In this document: piece after piece, positions 18,272 through 26,502 of the stretch
Layout of the letters: each line of letters starts with the position of its first letter
How positions within the stretch are numbered: position 1 is the first letter of the stretch
Program-made: the position numbers and the translations under genes
Notes under the pieces: generated by a model
What the model saw: the letters and a program-made list of their open reading frames with translations, nothing else
Told to the model about the DNA's origin: nothing
The model's database searches: none
From: Faecalicatena orotica
GTDB taxonomy: Bacteria > Bacillota > Clostridia > Lachnospirales > Lachnospiraceae
Direction of reading: 5' to 3'
Length of the DNA stretch: 64,000 nt
NCBI RefSeq assembly: GCF_003149245.1
Contig: NZ_QGDL01000005.1
Coordinates: 124,001 to 188,000, forward strand

Positions 18272-20389
18272 TTGGCGAGCAGGAAAGATTATCTTAAAAA
18301 GAAGAACCATAAGGGGAGCAGCAGAGGAAATATGAATAGCAGGGGTCACAGGAAAAAGTGGATATTGCCGGTGGTTATCATCGTGATACTTGTGGTGGCG
18401 GCTGTGGCAGGTTTCTTTGTCTGGAAGATGTTCCAGATGAAGGCCACACCTGAGGAGACTGTGGCGGAATATTTTTCGTACCTGAATCAGGGGAAGTACG
18501 AAAAGATGTATGAGATGCTGAGTGAAGATTCGAAAAAGGAGATTTCCAAGGAAGACTTTGTGACGCGCAACCAGAATATTTATGATGGAATTGAAGCATC
18601 TGATATTCAGGTTAAAGTGAAAGGGGATGCTGAGCTAAAGGATGGGAAGAAACAGGCATATGTTTCCTATTCCACGGTCATGGAGACTTCGGCGGATGAG
18701 ATTTCTTTTGACAATAAAATGAAGCTGGTCAAAGAAGATAAATATTATCGGATTGACTGGGATTCTACTTTGATCTTTCCGTCCCTTAAGAATGATTACA
18801 AGGTACAGATTAATACAGAACCGGCTGTCCGGGGTTCCATTCTGGACAGGAACGGACAGATGCTTGCAGGGCAGGGAATTGTGTCAGAGGTCGGGATTGT
18901 GCCGGGCAAGCTGGGAGATAATAAGGATGAGTCCGTGAAAAAGATTGCAGACATTCTCGGAATAACTGCAGATAATATCAACCAGAAGCTGGGAGCTTCT
19001 TATGTGAAGGATGATTCATTCGTTCCTGTGAAGGAGATTCGGAAGGAAGACTCTGCCACGGAAGAGGCGCTTTTGAAGATTGCAGGCATCATGATTAATG
19101 ATAAAGAAGAACGTGTGTATCCACTCGGGGATGCGGCCGGGCACCTGACGGGCTATGTTCAGGCCGTGACAGCAGAAGACCTGGAAGAGCTGAAAGGGAA
19201 AGGGTATCATGAGAACAGCGTGATTGGAAAAGCAGGTCTGGAGAGGGCGCTTGAGGATGACTTGAGGGCCGTTGACGGATGCACAATTGATATTGTGGAT
19301 GCCGATGGTGTGAAAATAGAAACGCTGGCCCTGAAGCCTGCCGAGAATGGGAAGGATGTCAAGGTTACGATTGATTCACAGATGCAGAAGAATGCACACC
19401 AGCAGTTTGCTTCAGACCCGGGAACGGCGGTGGCCATGAATCCAAAAAACGGGGAGGTGCTCGCGTTGGTCAGCACGCCGGGATATGACCCGAATGAATT
19501 TATCATGGGCATGTCCGATAAGCGCTGGAAGGAACTTAACGATGACAAGAATAAACCTCTCACCAACCGATGGTATAATACATGGGTTCCGGGCTCAACT
19601 TTTAAGGCCGTGACTGCGGCGATCGGCGTGGACAGCGGGAAGCTTAAACCGGATGAAAATCTGGGGTATGTAGGCTTAAGCTGGCAGAAAGATGCGAGTT
19701 GGGGAGACTATTTTGTGACGACGCTGACAGATTACGGGCAGGAAGTAAATCTGGAAAATGCACTTGTTTATTCGGATAATATTTATTTTGCAAGGGCAGC
19801 TCTTATGATTGGTGAAGATACCCTGAAAGAGAAGTTCAAGGCAATGGGATTTGATGAGGATATCCCGTTTGAGATGGGGATTGTCAGTTCAACGTATGAC
19901 GATGATGACAAGATAGATTCCGAAATCCAGCTGGCTGACACAGGATACGGACAGGGGCAGCTTCTGGTAAATCCGGTCCATATGGTGTCTATGTACACGA
20001 TGTTCGTCAATGGCGGCAGTATGATTGAACCGACGATTTTATATGAAGATAATGCACAGCCCAAGATATGGAAGAAAAATGTTGTTTCAGCAGAGACGGC
20101 GGAACTTGTAAAAAATGACCTGATCCAGGTGATTGAGAATCCGTCAGGAACCGGTGCCAGCGCCAAGATAGACGGCGTGACGATGCTCGGAAAAACCGGG
20201 ACTGCTGAGATCAAGGAAAGCCAGGATGATACCGACGGTGTGGAGCGTGGATGGTTTGTGTGTGAGACAACAGAGGATATCGCGAAACCGGTAGTCGTTG
20301 CAGGAATGGTAGAGGACGTTAAGGATAAGGGCGGAAGCGGCTATGTAACCGCTAAAGTGAGGGAGATTGTGGCAGCATATGAGCAGTAA
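18272..20389 (+). CDS. Class B penicillin-binding protein with MecA-type N-terminal domain
   Basis: Peptidoglycan transpeptidase anchored by one N-terminal helix (IVILVVAAVAGFFVW). After the anchor comes an NTF2-like domain as in MecA/PBP2a, then the dimerisation region (RGSILDRNGQMLA) and the transpeptidase domain with STFK (Ser442), SDN and KTGT motifs, all intact. I chose the TTG at 18272 behind AGGGGAG because an upstream promoter rules out the longer frame; an internal ATG in the GNMNSRG segment is an alternative. PBPs with this N-terminal domain can have low beta-lactam affinity, but that cannot be judged here. Confidence 0.88.
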   Translation: MASRKDYLKKKNHKGSSRGNMNSRGHRKKWILPVVIIVILVVAAVAGFFVWKMFQMKATPEETVAEYFSYLNQGKYEKMYEMLSEDSKKEISKEDFVTRNQNIYDGIEASDIQVKVKGDAELKDGKKQAYVSYSTVMETSADEISFDNKMKLVKEDKYYRIDWDSTLIFPSLKNDYKVQINTEPAVRGSILDRNGQMLAGQGIVSEVGIVPGKLGDNKDESVKKIADILGITADNINQKLGASYVKDDSFVPVKEIRKEDSATEEALLKIAGIMINDKEERVYPLGDAAGHLTGYVQAVTAEDLEELKGKGYHENSVIGKAGLERALEDDLRAVDGCTIDIVDADGVKIETLALKPAENGKDVKVTIDSQMQKNAHQQFASDPGTAVAMNPKNGEVLALVSTPGYDPNEFIMGMSDKRWKELNDDKNKPLTNRWYNTWVPGSTFKAVTAAIGVDSGKLKPDENLGYVGLSWQKDASWGDYFVTTLTDYGQEVNLENALVYSDNIYFARAALMIGEDTLKEKFKAMGFDEDIPFEMGIVSSTYDDDDKIDSEIQLADTGYGQGQLLVNPVHMVSMYTMFVNGGSMIEPTILYEDNAQPKIWKKNVVSAETAELVKNDLIQVIENPSGTGASAKIDGVTMLGKTGTAEIKESQDDTDGVERGWFVCETTEDIAKPVVVAGMVEDVKDKGGSGYVTAKVREIVAAYEQ

Positions 20390-20417
20390 TAAAAGGATTG
20401 GTATAGGTGAGGTATAA

Positions 20418-21074
20418 ATGAGAGAATTACTGGAACAGACTCTTCCTTTCTGGGAAGAACTTACAAAGAGTGAGCAGGACGCACTCGTTGAAAGGGTGAC
20501 GGAAAGTTCTGTGAAAAAAGGGACCATGCTCCATTATGGCGGCAAGGAATGTGCCGGGGTGCAGATTATCAAAGAGGGGCAGGCGAGGGTCTTTGTTACA
20601 TCTCCCGGTGGCGGTGAGATTACGCTGTTCCGCCTGCTTGATGGAGATGTCAGCATCTTAAGCGCGGCGTGCATGATGAAAGGTCTGGACATTGAACTGG
20701 ATATGGAGCTGGAAGAGGATTCCGTAATCTGTACGATTCCCAAGTGCCTGTACAAGGAAATCAGCGACCAGAATGCAAAGGTTAAGGATTATACGCTGGA
20801 GATGATATCTGAAAAGTTTTCGGACATCATGTGGCTGTTTAACCAATATGTGTTTTCAAATGTCGCGTCGAGACTTGCGGATGCGATTCTGGAACACCGG
20901 GCGCTTGCCGGTTCAGATACACTGGCAATCACACATGATGCCCTTGCACGCGATCTCGGTACGGCAAGGGAGGTTGTAACAAGACTTCTGAAACAATTTC
21001 AGACGGACGGTCTCGTAAAACTGACCCGCGGGCATATTGAAGTATTGGATGCAGCAAAACTGGGCAAAGTATAA
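20418..21074 (+). CDS. Crp/Fnr-family transcriptional regulator
   Basis: A 218-residue regulator with an N-terminal cyclic-nucleotide-binding-like beta barrel (about 20-120) and a C-terminal winged helix (THDALARDLGTAREVVTRLLKQF). The N-terminal Cys cluster of true Fnr is absent, although several scattered Cys occur. GGTGAGG precedes the ATG. It starts 28 bases after the penicillin-binding protein gene and lies upstream of trxA; regulators of this type often answer redox or oxygen signals, which would suit the thioredoxin neighbour, but this is inference. Confidence 0.86.
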   Translation: MRELLEQTLPFWEELTKSEQDALVERVTESSVKKGTMLHYGGKECAGVQIIKEGQARVFVTSPGGGEITLFRLLDGDVSILSAACMMKGLDIELDMELEEDSVICTIPKCLYKEISDQNAKVKDYTLEMISEKFSDIMWLFNQYVFSNVASRLADAILEHRALAGSDTLAITHDALARDLGTAREVVTRLLKQFQTDGLVKLTRGHIEVLDAAKLGKV

Positions 21075-21161
21075 AAAGGGCTGCGGTGAGCTTCCTTTGG
21101 GGGGCCACAGTAACTAAAAAAGCTCGTTTTGTGATTTTGTCACAGAAGAAACACGGGAATG

Positions 21162-21262
21162 TGATATACTATTTACACTTAGCGAGGTCTTATTGAGCTT
21201 AGTGAAAATGCATACCTGAACACTTGGTGAGGTTCTTTCGAACCTAGTGTTCATGGTATACT
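21162..21262 (+). repeat. 46-bp tandem promoter/operator repeat ahead of trxA
   Basis: About 2.2 units of an exactly 46-bp repeat. TATACT occurs at 21165 and 21257, and the equivalent site of the middle unit is CATACC at 21211. Each unit holds ACTTAGCGAGGT-like sequence followed by CTTAGTG or CTAGTG. The last unit forms a hairpin, GAACACT with AGTGTTC, with an inner GGTTC/GAACC stem. The first and last units carry extended -10 boxes (TGATATACT and TGGTATACT). A longer array of the same repeat lies at 57218-57388 on the opposite strand. Confidence 0.85.
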
Positions 21263-21312
21263 GTAACCATAGTCAACAAATCTTAATTCATATATCTAAG
21301 GAGGAAATAAAA

Positions 21313-21621
21313 ATGTCAGTAGTGAAACTTACAACAGAAAATTTTGAACAGGAAGTTTTAAAGTCAGATAAGCCGGTGCTGGTTGATTTTTACGCAGACT
21401 GGTGCGGTCCATGCAAGATGATGGGACCGGTAGTCGAAGAGATTGCATCCGAAAAGTCAGATGTAAAGGTCGGCAAGCTGAACATAGATGAAGAGATGGA
21501 GATCGCCCAGAAATATGGCGTTATGAGTATTCCGACCTTTATCGTGTTTAAAGACGGTAATGTATCTAAAAAGGATATGGGAGCAAAACCAAAGAGTGCG
21601 GTTCTCTCTTTATTTGAGTAA
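21313..21621 (+). CDS. trxA: Thioredoxin
   Basis: A 102-residue thioredoxin with the redox motif WCGPC (Cys31, Cys34), the cis-Pro segment SIPTFIVFKDG, and normal family length. It reduces protein disulfides in the cytoplasm. The frame is open from 21247, but AAGGAGG at 21299-21305 sets the start at the ATG at 21313. It is preceded by a 46-bp tandem repeat with internal extended -10 boxes. No thioredoxin reductase gene lies beside it. Confidence 0.95.
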   Translation: MSVVKLTTENFEQEVLKSDKPVLVDFYADWCGPCKMMGPVVEEIASEKSDVKVGKLNIDEEMEIAQKYGVMSIPTFIVFKDGNVSKKDMGAKPKSAVLSLFE

Positions 21622-21639
21622 AAGTAGTAATTGTTTAGT

Positions 21640-21666
21640 CGGACTGTGCATATACTGCACAGTCCG
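21640..21666. terminator. Perfect hairpin after trxA
   Basis: An 11-bp perfect stem, CGGACTGTGCA with TGCACAGTCCG, around a 5-base loop. There is no following T-run, so termination would be inefficient or it may work as an RNA 3'-end hairpin. Confidence 0.55.
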
Positions 21667-22382
21667 TATGTGCCTGCTTATCGGTAGTGTAAATAAATTT
21701 ATGTCTTTGGTAAAAAGTGGATCCTTCCCTGTAATTTCTCTGCCATCTTCCGCAGTCGAACAGTTCCTCTTGTTGGCTCATCGCGTCCTTTTTCTTTTGC
21801 GTGTTTAACTTCTTTCATAATACCATTTTCCGACGTTTCATGCACGGAGGGATGGGCTTTTTTCTCCAATATTTATAAATTCCCATGTTAATACCTGCTG
21901 TTCACATCAGCCAGCGATGAGAACCTCTTGGGACGGGCTTTGTAGTTAGGAAGCATCTGTACCCATTCCTGTTCCGTTTTAGAAACAGAATTTGTTTGGT
22001 GAAATACGTCTAGTGAGGTTGCTTTTTGATCTATGGAATACATAAAATGGCTCCCTTAGCGACTTATGATAGTCTCGTTTTTGTCCGTATCCTCAGAATA
22101 TACGTGAAGAAAGAGGGCTGCATATAAGGTGATAAAGTATAGATAAAAATATTATTTTGTCAAGGAAAGTTAAGAAAAGAATGTTAAAAAATAGACAGAT
22201 ATAGAGTACTGAATTTGTGAAAAATTAACATTGAATACATTTTTTTATGAGAGTATTATGTGGTTAATACATATGTGACAATATATGGTAACGTAATATT
22301 GTTAATTATAATGAAAAATTTGAAAATTAAAAATTGTAGAAAATCATTTTTCGAAAGAAATTGGTGAAATAAAACTGAATAT
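21667..22382. other. AT-rich junction region with gene remnants
   Basis: This 716-base stretch marks a switch from normal composition to very AT-rich DNA at about 22130. The first half holds short - strand frames with gene-like composition, including 21888-22043 and a 39-codon frame reading MKEVKHAKEKGRDEPTRG. The second half has no credible gene; an ATG at 22311 with 18 codons is in frame with the radical SAM remnant but stops before it. It looks like a decayed insertion boundary. Confidence 0.5.
21888..22043 (-). CDS. Unrecognised 51-residue protein
   Basis: A short - strand frame starting MYSIDQKATSLDVFHQT, with AGGGAG 8 bases ahead of its ATG. The product is hydrophilic and ends in a basic stretch (NYKARPKRFSS). 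I do not recognise it. It lies in the scar between trxA and the radical SAM remnant and may be the start of a truncated gene from a lost mobile element. Confidence 0.35.
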   Translation of the reverse strand: MYSIDQKATSLDVFHQTNSVSKTEQEWVQMLPNYKARPKRFSSLADVNSRY

Positions 22383-22784
22383 TTGTCAGAACAAATTGGT
22401 ATGAATTATAATCAAAATGAATATGGGAAAGCGCAATATCAATATTGGTGGTCAACATCACCAATATTGTTAGGATATTACGTAGATAGTGAGTTGAATA
22501 CATACCGCTGCATAACGACAGTTGCTAATAGAAAATATAGTCTTGGAAAATTGGACGATACAACATATTCCTCGTATTTGGAGAGAGATAATTTCTCCCA
22601 AAATGTCTTTTCGGATCCAAAATGCATTCATTGTGAAATCAGGGGATTCTGTGGAGGAGGATGTATTTTAGAAAAAGAATATCGTAAAAATGAGGCTTGT
22701 ATTTATGAAAAAAACTCGTTTGATGATTTTATCAATCGGATTTTTAAACCTAAGTTTAAAAAAATATATGAAGGAATTATGTAG
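22383..22784 (+). pseudogene. C-terminal SPASM fragment of a radical SAM peptide maturase
   Basis: The 133-residue frame contains a SPASM cluster: Cys in NTYRCITT, then C-x2-C-x5-C-x3-C (CIHCEIRGFCGGGC) and another Cys in EACIYE. These bind auxiliary iron-sulfur clusters in radical SAM enzymes that modify ribosomal peptides. The CxxxCxxC radical SAM core, normally about 200 residues upstream, is absent, and the frame begins at a TTG with no ribosome binding site. It is probably a truncated gene. The following ABC exporter gene starts 5 bases later, the usual order in RiPP clusters. Confidence 0.75.
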
Positions 22785-22789
22785 AAGAA

Positions 22790-24165
22790 ATGAGGAACTT
22801 TTTAAATAAACATAGTGGTACATTTTTGTTTTTTGTAGTATTAGAGCAGATAATAGTTGCTTTTTCAACTTTTTGTATGATTAAACTAGGAACAGGAATT
22901 ATGGATGAACATGGTTTAATATGGTTTTGGGAGTTTGTAATATCTCTTGTTATTGTTTTTGTTCCAAGAATATTTAAGCAAAAATGTATGGTAAAGGCAA
23001 AATATGCATCCTTTAAACGCTATGTTTCTTTATATGAAAAAAATTTGTATAATTACCCTTTTTTAAAGACAAATCATGAATTTTGTAAAAAGAGACAATC
23101 CTTTTTTCACAATCAAACATGGCAAGTCATTGAAGAAACATATGCTTTTGTGGGAGATTTCTCTGCAACAGTTCTAAATGTTTTATTTAATATCTTAGTA
23201 ATAGGATTATCTTTAAATATCAGATTTTTTGTGGCATATATTTGTTCCGCGTGTGTTATTGCGGTTGGTCTGTTTTCGACAAAAAAATTATTGGAAAAAA
23301 AAGTAGTGTTGCACAAGTTACTCAGAGCAGTGTGCAGGGGGCAATGTTTGATGGATGGGATACTCTTTTAATCGGCAATCGTTATAACTGGTCTCAATGG
23401 ATGCAGTCATTTAAAGCAAAAATGAAAGAAGCTGAACAAGCAGAAGTGAATTATAATATACTTAATAATTTTATATCCTTTCTCATTATGGCTGGAAGCA
23501 TTATACCGATAATTTTTGTAACTGTAAAAATGATTTTGAATAATTTGAATAGTGTAGGGATGTTAACGGCCATACTTGTAACATTGCCAAGACAGGTTAG
23601 TAATATACAATATTTAAGCATTGTGATTGAATATCTTACAGAACTTGTTGGGATTAAGGAAAAGATAAATAATATCAATGATGCTTTGAAAAAAGTAGAG
23701 CATCCCGAAAAATATTATGGAACAATAGAATGGAATAATATTTCTTTTTCTATTTGTGGACGAGAGTATATATTTTGTAATTTGGAAGAATGCATGAACT
23801 TTTTAGTGGAATGTGTAAATAATGGTGAATCTGGAAGGGTGGTTATAAAAGGGAAAAATGGAAGTGGGAAAACTACGTTACTAATGCTAATAAAAGAATA
23901 TTTCGGTAATGATGCATATCTTTTTCCAAATCATACGCGACTTTACTTTGAAAAGAGCGATGTGAAAGAGTATTCTACTGGTCAGAGATTTAAAGCGAAC
24001 ATAGAAGAACTTATTAAGAATAATATTCAAAGTCAAGTGAAACTATTTCTTTTTGATGAATGGAATGCTAATCTGGATATACATAATCAAGCAGCAGTTT
24101 CAGAATACATAGATCAGTTAGCAGCTACATTAATGGTTGTTGAAGTGAGGAATAGAGAATTGTGA
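22790..24165 (+). pseudogene. ABC peptide-exporter-like gene split by a -1 frameshift
   Basis: Two overlapping frames encode one protein. The first (to 23371) has membrane helices; the second continues with another helix pair and an ATPase domain with Walker A GKNGSGKTT, a degenerate signature STGQR and Walker B LFLFDEW. No switch His is seen near the end. Moving back one base in the run of eight A (23295-23302) fuses the frames into about 457 residues. That run contains the classic slippery heptamer A-AAA-AAA (23296-23302), so recoding, an old mutation or an assembly error are all possible. Base composition is far more AT-rich than the neighbours. Confidence 0.7.
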
Positions 24166-24505
24166 TTTTAAAATGTAGCAGAAAAATTATTATACATTGC
24201 AGATTGGTGGATTATTGATATTCTTCATACTAACAATCCAACAGGGAGGCCAGACAAATGTCGGCCCATATTAAAAAGTGCGATTATCATGCCGATCGAC
24301 ATACGGCACGTCGGTACATGAATGAAATAGATATTTAACCAAGCTACCGAAAAAAATAACTATGACGATATTTCAAGAATTTCCTGTAATAAGGAAAGAT
24401 CCATATCATAGCACCTCCCTATATAGTATAAAATACACTATTTTGGGAGATGCTGTGGGTGGCTTAAGATTATTTCACAATTTTAAAAATGATATATTCA
24501 GAATA
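24166..24505. other. Scar between the exporter remnant and the ABC-F gene, with an operator-like palindrome
   Basis: No full gene is present. A 19-base palindrome, ATAGTATAAAATACACTAT (24423-24441, 8 of 9 pairs), is followed on the - strand by AGGGAGG and a 14-codon frame starting MDLSLLQEILE (24404 down to 24360). This resembles the operator-plus-start of a GntR-type regulated gene whose body has been lost. The rest shows nothing recognisable. Confidence 0.4.
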
Positions 24506-26011
24506 TCACATATTAGGCGTTTCATCTTTTTTAGAAGCATCAATAATTTGAGTTGCGATTTTTTGCTGGAAGGATTCATCGTGTTCCACGAACAGCATGG
24601 CAGGCTGGTATTCCGTCAAGAGTGCCTCGATCTGCATGCGGGAAAAGATATCGATAAAATTCAATGGTTCATCCCATATAAACAGATGTGCAGGTTCGCA
24701 CAGGCTCTTGGCCAGAAGGACTTTCTTTTTCTGGCCTTCGCTAAATTCCTCCATATTTTTTTCAAATTGAATCCTGTCAAAGTCAAGTTTTCTTAGGAGC
24801 GCTTTGAAAATAGTTTCATTCAGCCGATATTCTTTTGCAAAATCAGTAAGTCCTCCTCTTAGCCAGGAGGTATCCTGAGAGATATAAGAGATCTTGATGC
24901 CGCTGCCGAGGCGGAAGGTGCCTGTATAGGGGATGGGATCTCCGAGTATCAGCCTGATCAGGCTTGTCTTGCCGCAGCCGTTTTTCCCACGCAGGCAGAT
25001 CCGGTCCCCTTTTCTTATCGTAAGATTGATATTCAGGCAGACCGGCGTTTCACCATAGCAGATGCCAATATCTTCCATTGTAAGCAGTACATCGGTGTGG
25101 TACGAAAGCAGATTTAATTTCAAATCGTCTGTAGTTTCTATGTTTTTCAGCAGCCCTTGTTTTTCAGTGATTGCATTCTGCTGCCGCTTTTGTGTGGACT
25201 TTGAGCGCTTCATCATTTTTGCGGCCTGATGACCAATATGTCCCCTGTCCGGCCGCAGCCCGGCTACCCGCGTCCCAGTTTTGGTCTTTTCTATCTGATC
25301 GGACCATCGTTCTGTCCGGCGTGAGGCTTCCTCAAGATGGCGGATATCCTGTTTTAGCTGTGCATTTCTTTCTCTTTCCATTTGATCCGCCGCTTCTTTA
25401 TTCGCATACCACGAGGAAAAATTCCCTTTCTGGATTTCAATATTCGTCTTATTGATAGAAAGAACATGGTCAATGCATTTGTCTAAAAAGGTCCGGTCGT
25501 GCGATACGAGTATAAAGCCTTTTTTGGTGTTCAGATATCCGGCCACTTTTTCTCTGGCTCTGATATCCAGATGGTTTGTCGGCTCGTCGATGAGCAGGAA
25601 AGCATTCTCCTTTAAAAAGAGTGCAGCGAGGAGCACCTTGGTCCTCTCGCCGTTGCTTAACGTCGAGAAGGGCCGGTAAAGAACTCCCGGATCAGCATCC
25701 ATAAGATTCAGCTCTTTTATAATCTGCCAGCTCTCAGACGTGGGATTGATCGCCTCCACAATCTGCAGAGTCATATCGTCAGGATTTTTTACAGGATAAG
25801 GGAAATATTCAAAATCAACACTGGCGGAAATCCGTCCGCTGTAATCGTATTTTCCCAGAAGCAGATTCAGAAAAGTAGTCTTCCCGCGCCCGTTTCGGCC
25901 AATAAAGCCAAGTTTCCAGTCTGTGTCGACCTGGAAAGATACATGTTCGAAAATAGGATCATAACTGCTCTCATAAGCAAAGGTTAAATCAGATACTTGA
26001 ATTCTGGACAT
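24506..26011 (-). CDS. Lsa-like ABC-F ribosome protection protein
   Basis: A soluble protein of 501 residues with two ATPase domains and no membrane helices. Domain 1 has GRNGRGKTT, LSNGERTK and LLIDEPTNHLD; domain 2 has GKNGCGKTS, FSEGQKKK and LFIWDEPLNFID. The start MSRIQVSDLTFAYE and WKLGFIGRNGRGKTTFL closely recall the Lsa/Vga branch, which removes lincosamides, streptogramin A and pleuromutilins from the ribosome. Between the domains is the basic inter-domain linker (about 200-290) that reaches the peptidyl-transferase centre. AAGGAGG favours the ATG at 26011 over one at 26017. The long leader with terminator suggests drug induction. Actual resistance is not proven by sequence. Confidence 0.88.
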   Translation of the reverse strand: MSRIQVSDLTFAYESSYDPIFEHVSFQVDTDWKLGFIGRNGRGKTTFLNLLLGKYDYSGRISASVDFEYFPYPVKNPDDMTLQIVEAINPTSESWQIIKELNLMDADPGVLYRPFSTLSNGERTKVLLAALFLKENAFLLIDEPTNHLDIRAREKVAGYLNTKKGFILVSHDRTFLDKCIDHVLSINKTNIEIQKGNFSSWYANKEAADQMERERNAQLKQDIRHLEEASRRTERWSDQIEKTKTGTRVAGLRPDRGHIGHQAAKMMKRSKSTQKRQQNAITEKQGLLKNIETTDDLKLNLLSYHTDVLLTMEDIGICYGETPVCLNINLTIRKGDRICLRGKNGCGKTSLIRLILGDPIPYTGTFRLGSGIKISYISQDTSWLRGGLTDFAKEYRLNETIFKALLRKLDFDRIQFEKNMEEFSEGQKKKVLLAKSLCEPAHLFIWDEPLNFIDIFSRMQIEALLTEYQPAMLFVEHDESFQQKIATQIIDASKKDETPNM

Positions 26012-26070
26012 AAACATACCTCCTTGTCGGTTCTTTGATGTGTTGCAGCAGGGACCGTCATGCCCTGCAT

Positions 26071-26108
26071 GCATTATAAAAGCCGCAGAAAAGTCAATTC
26101 CTGCGGCT
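26071..26108 (-). terminator. Attenuator terminator in the ABC-F leader
   Basis: Read on the - strand, AGCCGCAG (26108-26101) pairs with CTGCGGCT (26088-26081) around a 12-base loop, followed by TTTTATAAT. It lies between promoter and coding start, so it should stop transcription unless a competing fold forms. The upstream hairpin at 26141-26158 (CCGCTT/AAGCGG) contains GCGGGC, which could pair with GCCGC as an antiterminator. Confidence 0.75.
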
Positions 26109-26278
26109 CCTGATAACACATAAAAAGGATCTGACCATGCCCGCTTCAAAAAAAGCGGTTCCCGGGCGTAATCAGTCTGGTATGCTATGAGAAGAAAAAT
26201 GAATAGACTTTCCTGCGATTGCACAACAAAAAAACGGACAATGTCCTCTCGTCTGTCTGTTTTGTTATGCGTGTGTCA

Positions 26279-26299
26279 TTAGCAAGAAAAAGTCTTCAT
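26279..26299 (-). CDS. Candidate leader peptide MKTFSC of the ABC-F gene
   Basis: A six-codon frame with AGGAG 9 bases ahead of its ATG, 33 bases downstream of a well-formed promoter and about 270 bases ahead of the ABC-F start. Short leader peptides that sense drug-stalled ribosomes are known for ABC-F and erm genes. After its stop the transcript holds a GGACATTGTCC palindrome with seven U, then the later terminator. Confidence 0.55.
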   Translation of the reverse strand: MKTFSC

Positions 26300-26331
26300 T
26301 CTTTCATCTCCTGTCTTTATAATCTGAAAAT

Positions 26332-26360
26332 ATCGTATCAGAAAAAATCTGGGAAGTCAA
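26332..26360 (-). promoter_or_regulatory. Sigma-A promoter of the ABC-F leader transcript
   Basis: On the - strand TTGACT (26360-26355), a 17-base spacer and TACGAT (26337-26332). Transcription would start near 26325, giving a leader of about 310 bases. Confidence 0.65.
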
Positions 26361-26423
26361 TACAAAATCATATACCAATGGCGGTCCAACAGGGGACGGA
26401 AGTTAAAAACAATTCATACATTT

Positions 26424-26471
26424 TAGAATATTCAGAAAACGGAGCGCAAAGGGGTCTGACCCCTTTGCGTG
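26424..26471 (+). repeat. Dispersed palindromic repeat, copy 2
   Basis: A perfect 25-base palindrome (26445-26469), CGCAAAGGGGTC-T-GACCCCTTTGCG, preceded by GAATATTCAGAAAACGGAG. Copy 1 at 7855-7900 is the same element in reverse orientation. It separates the ABC-F promoter from the addB promoter and could act as a hairpin on either transcript. Confidence 0.8.
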
Positions 26472-26472
26472 T

Positions 26473-26502
26473 TTGCGTTTATCTTCATACCTATGTTAGA
26501 AT
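26473..26502 (+). promoter_or_regulatory. Putative promoter of addBA
   Basis: TTGCGT at 26473-26478, an 18-base spacer and TAGAAT at 26497-26502, 28 bases ahead of the addB start. Confidence 0.45.

Noticed and set aside
21162-21262. CRISPR-like array at the trxA or DUF5721 leader
   Set aside because: Units are contiguous and degenerate with no unique spacers, and no cas genes are present.
21560-21808. Open frame of 82 codons overlapping the end of trxA
   Set aside because: It has no ribosome binding site, starts inside trxA in another frame and crosses a strong hairpin.
24362-24796. Open frame antisense to the end of the ABC-F gene
   Set aside because: It is a shadow of the real - strand gene and lacks a binding site.
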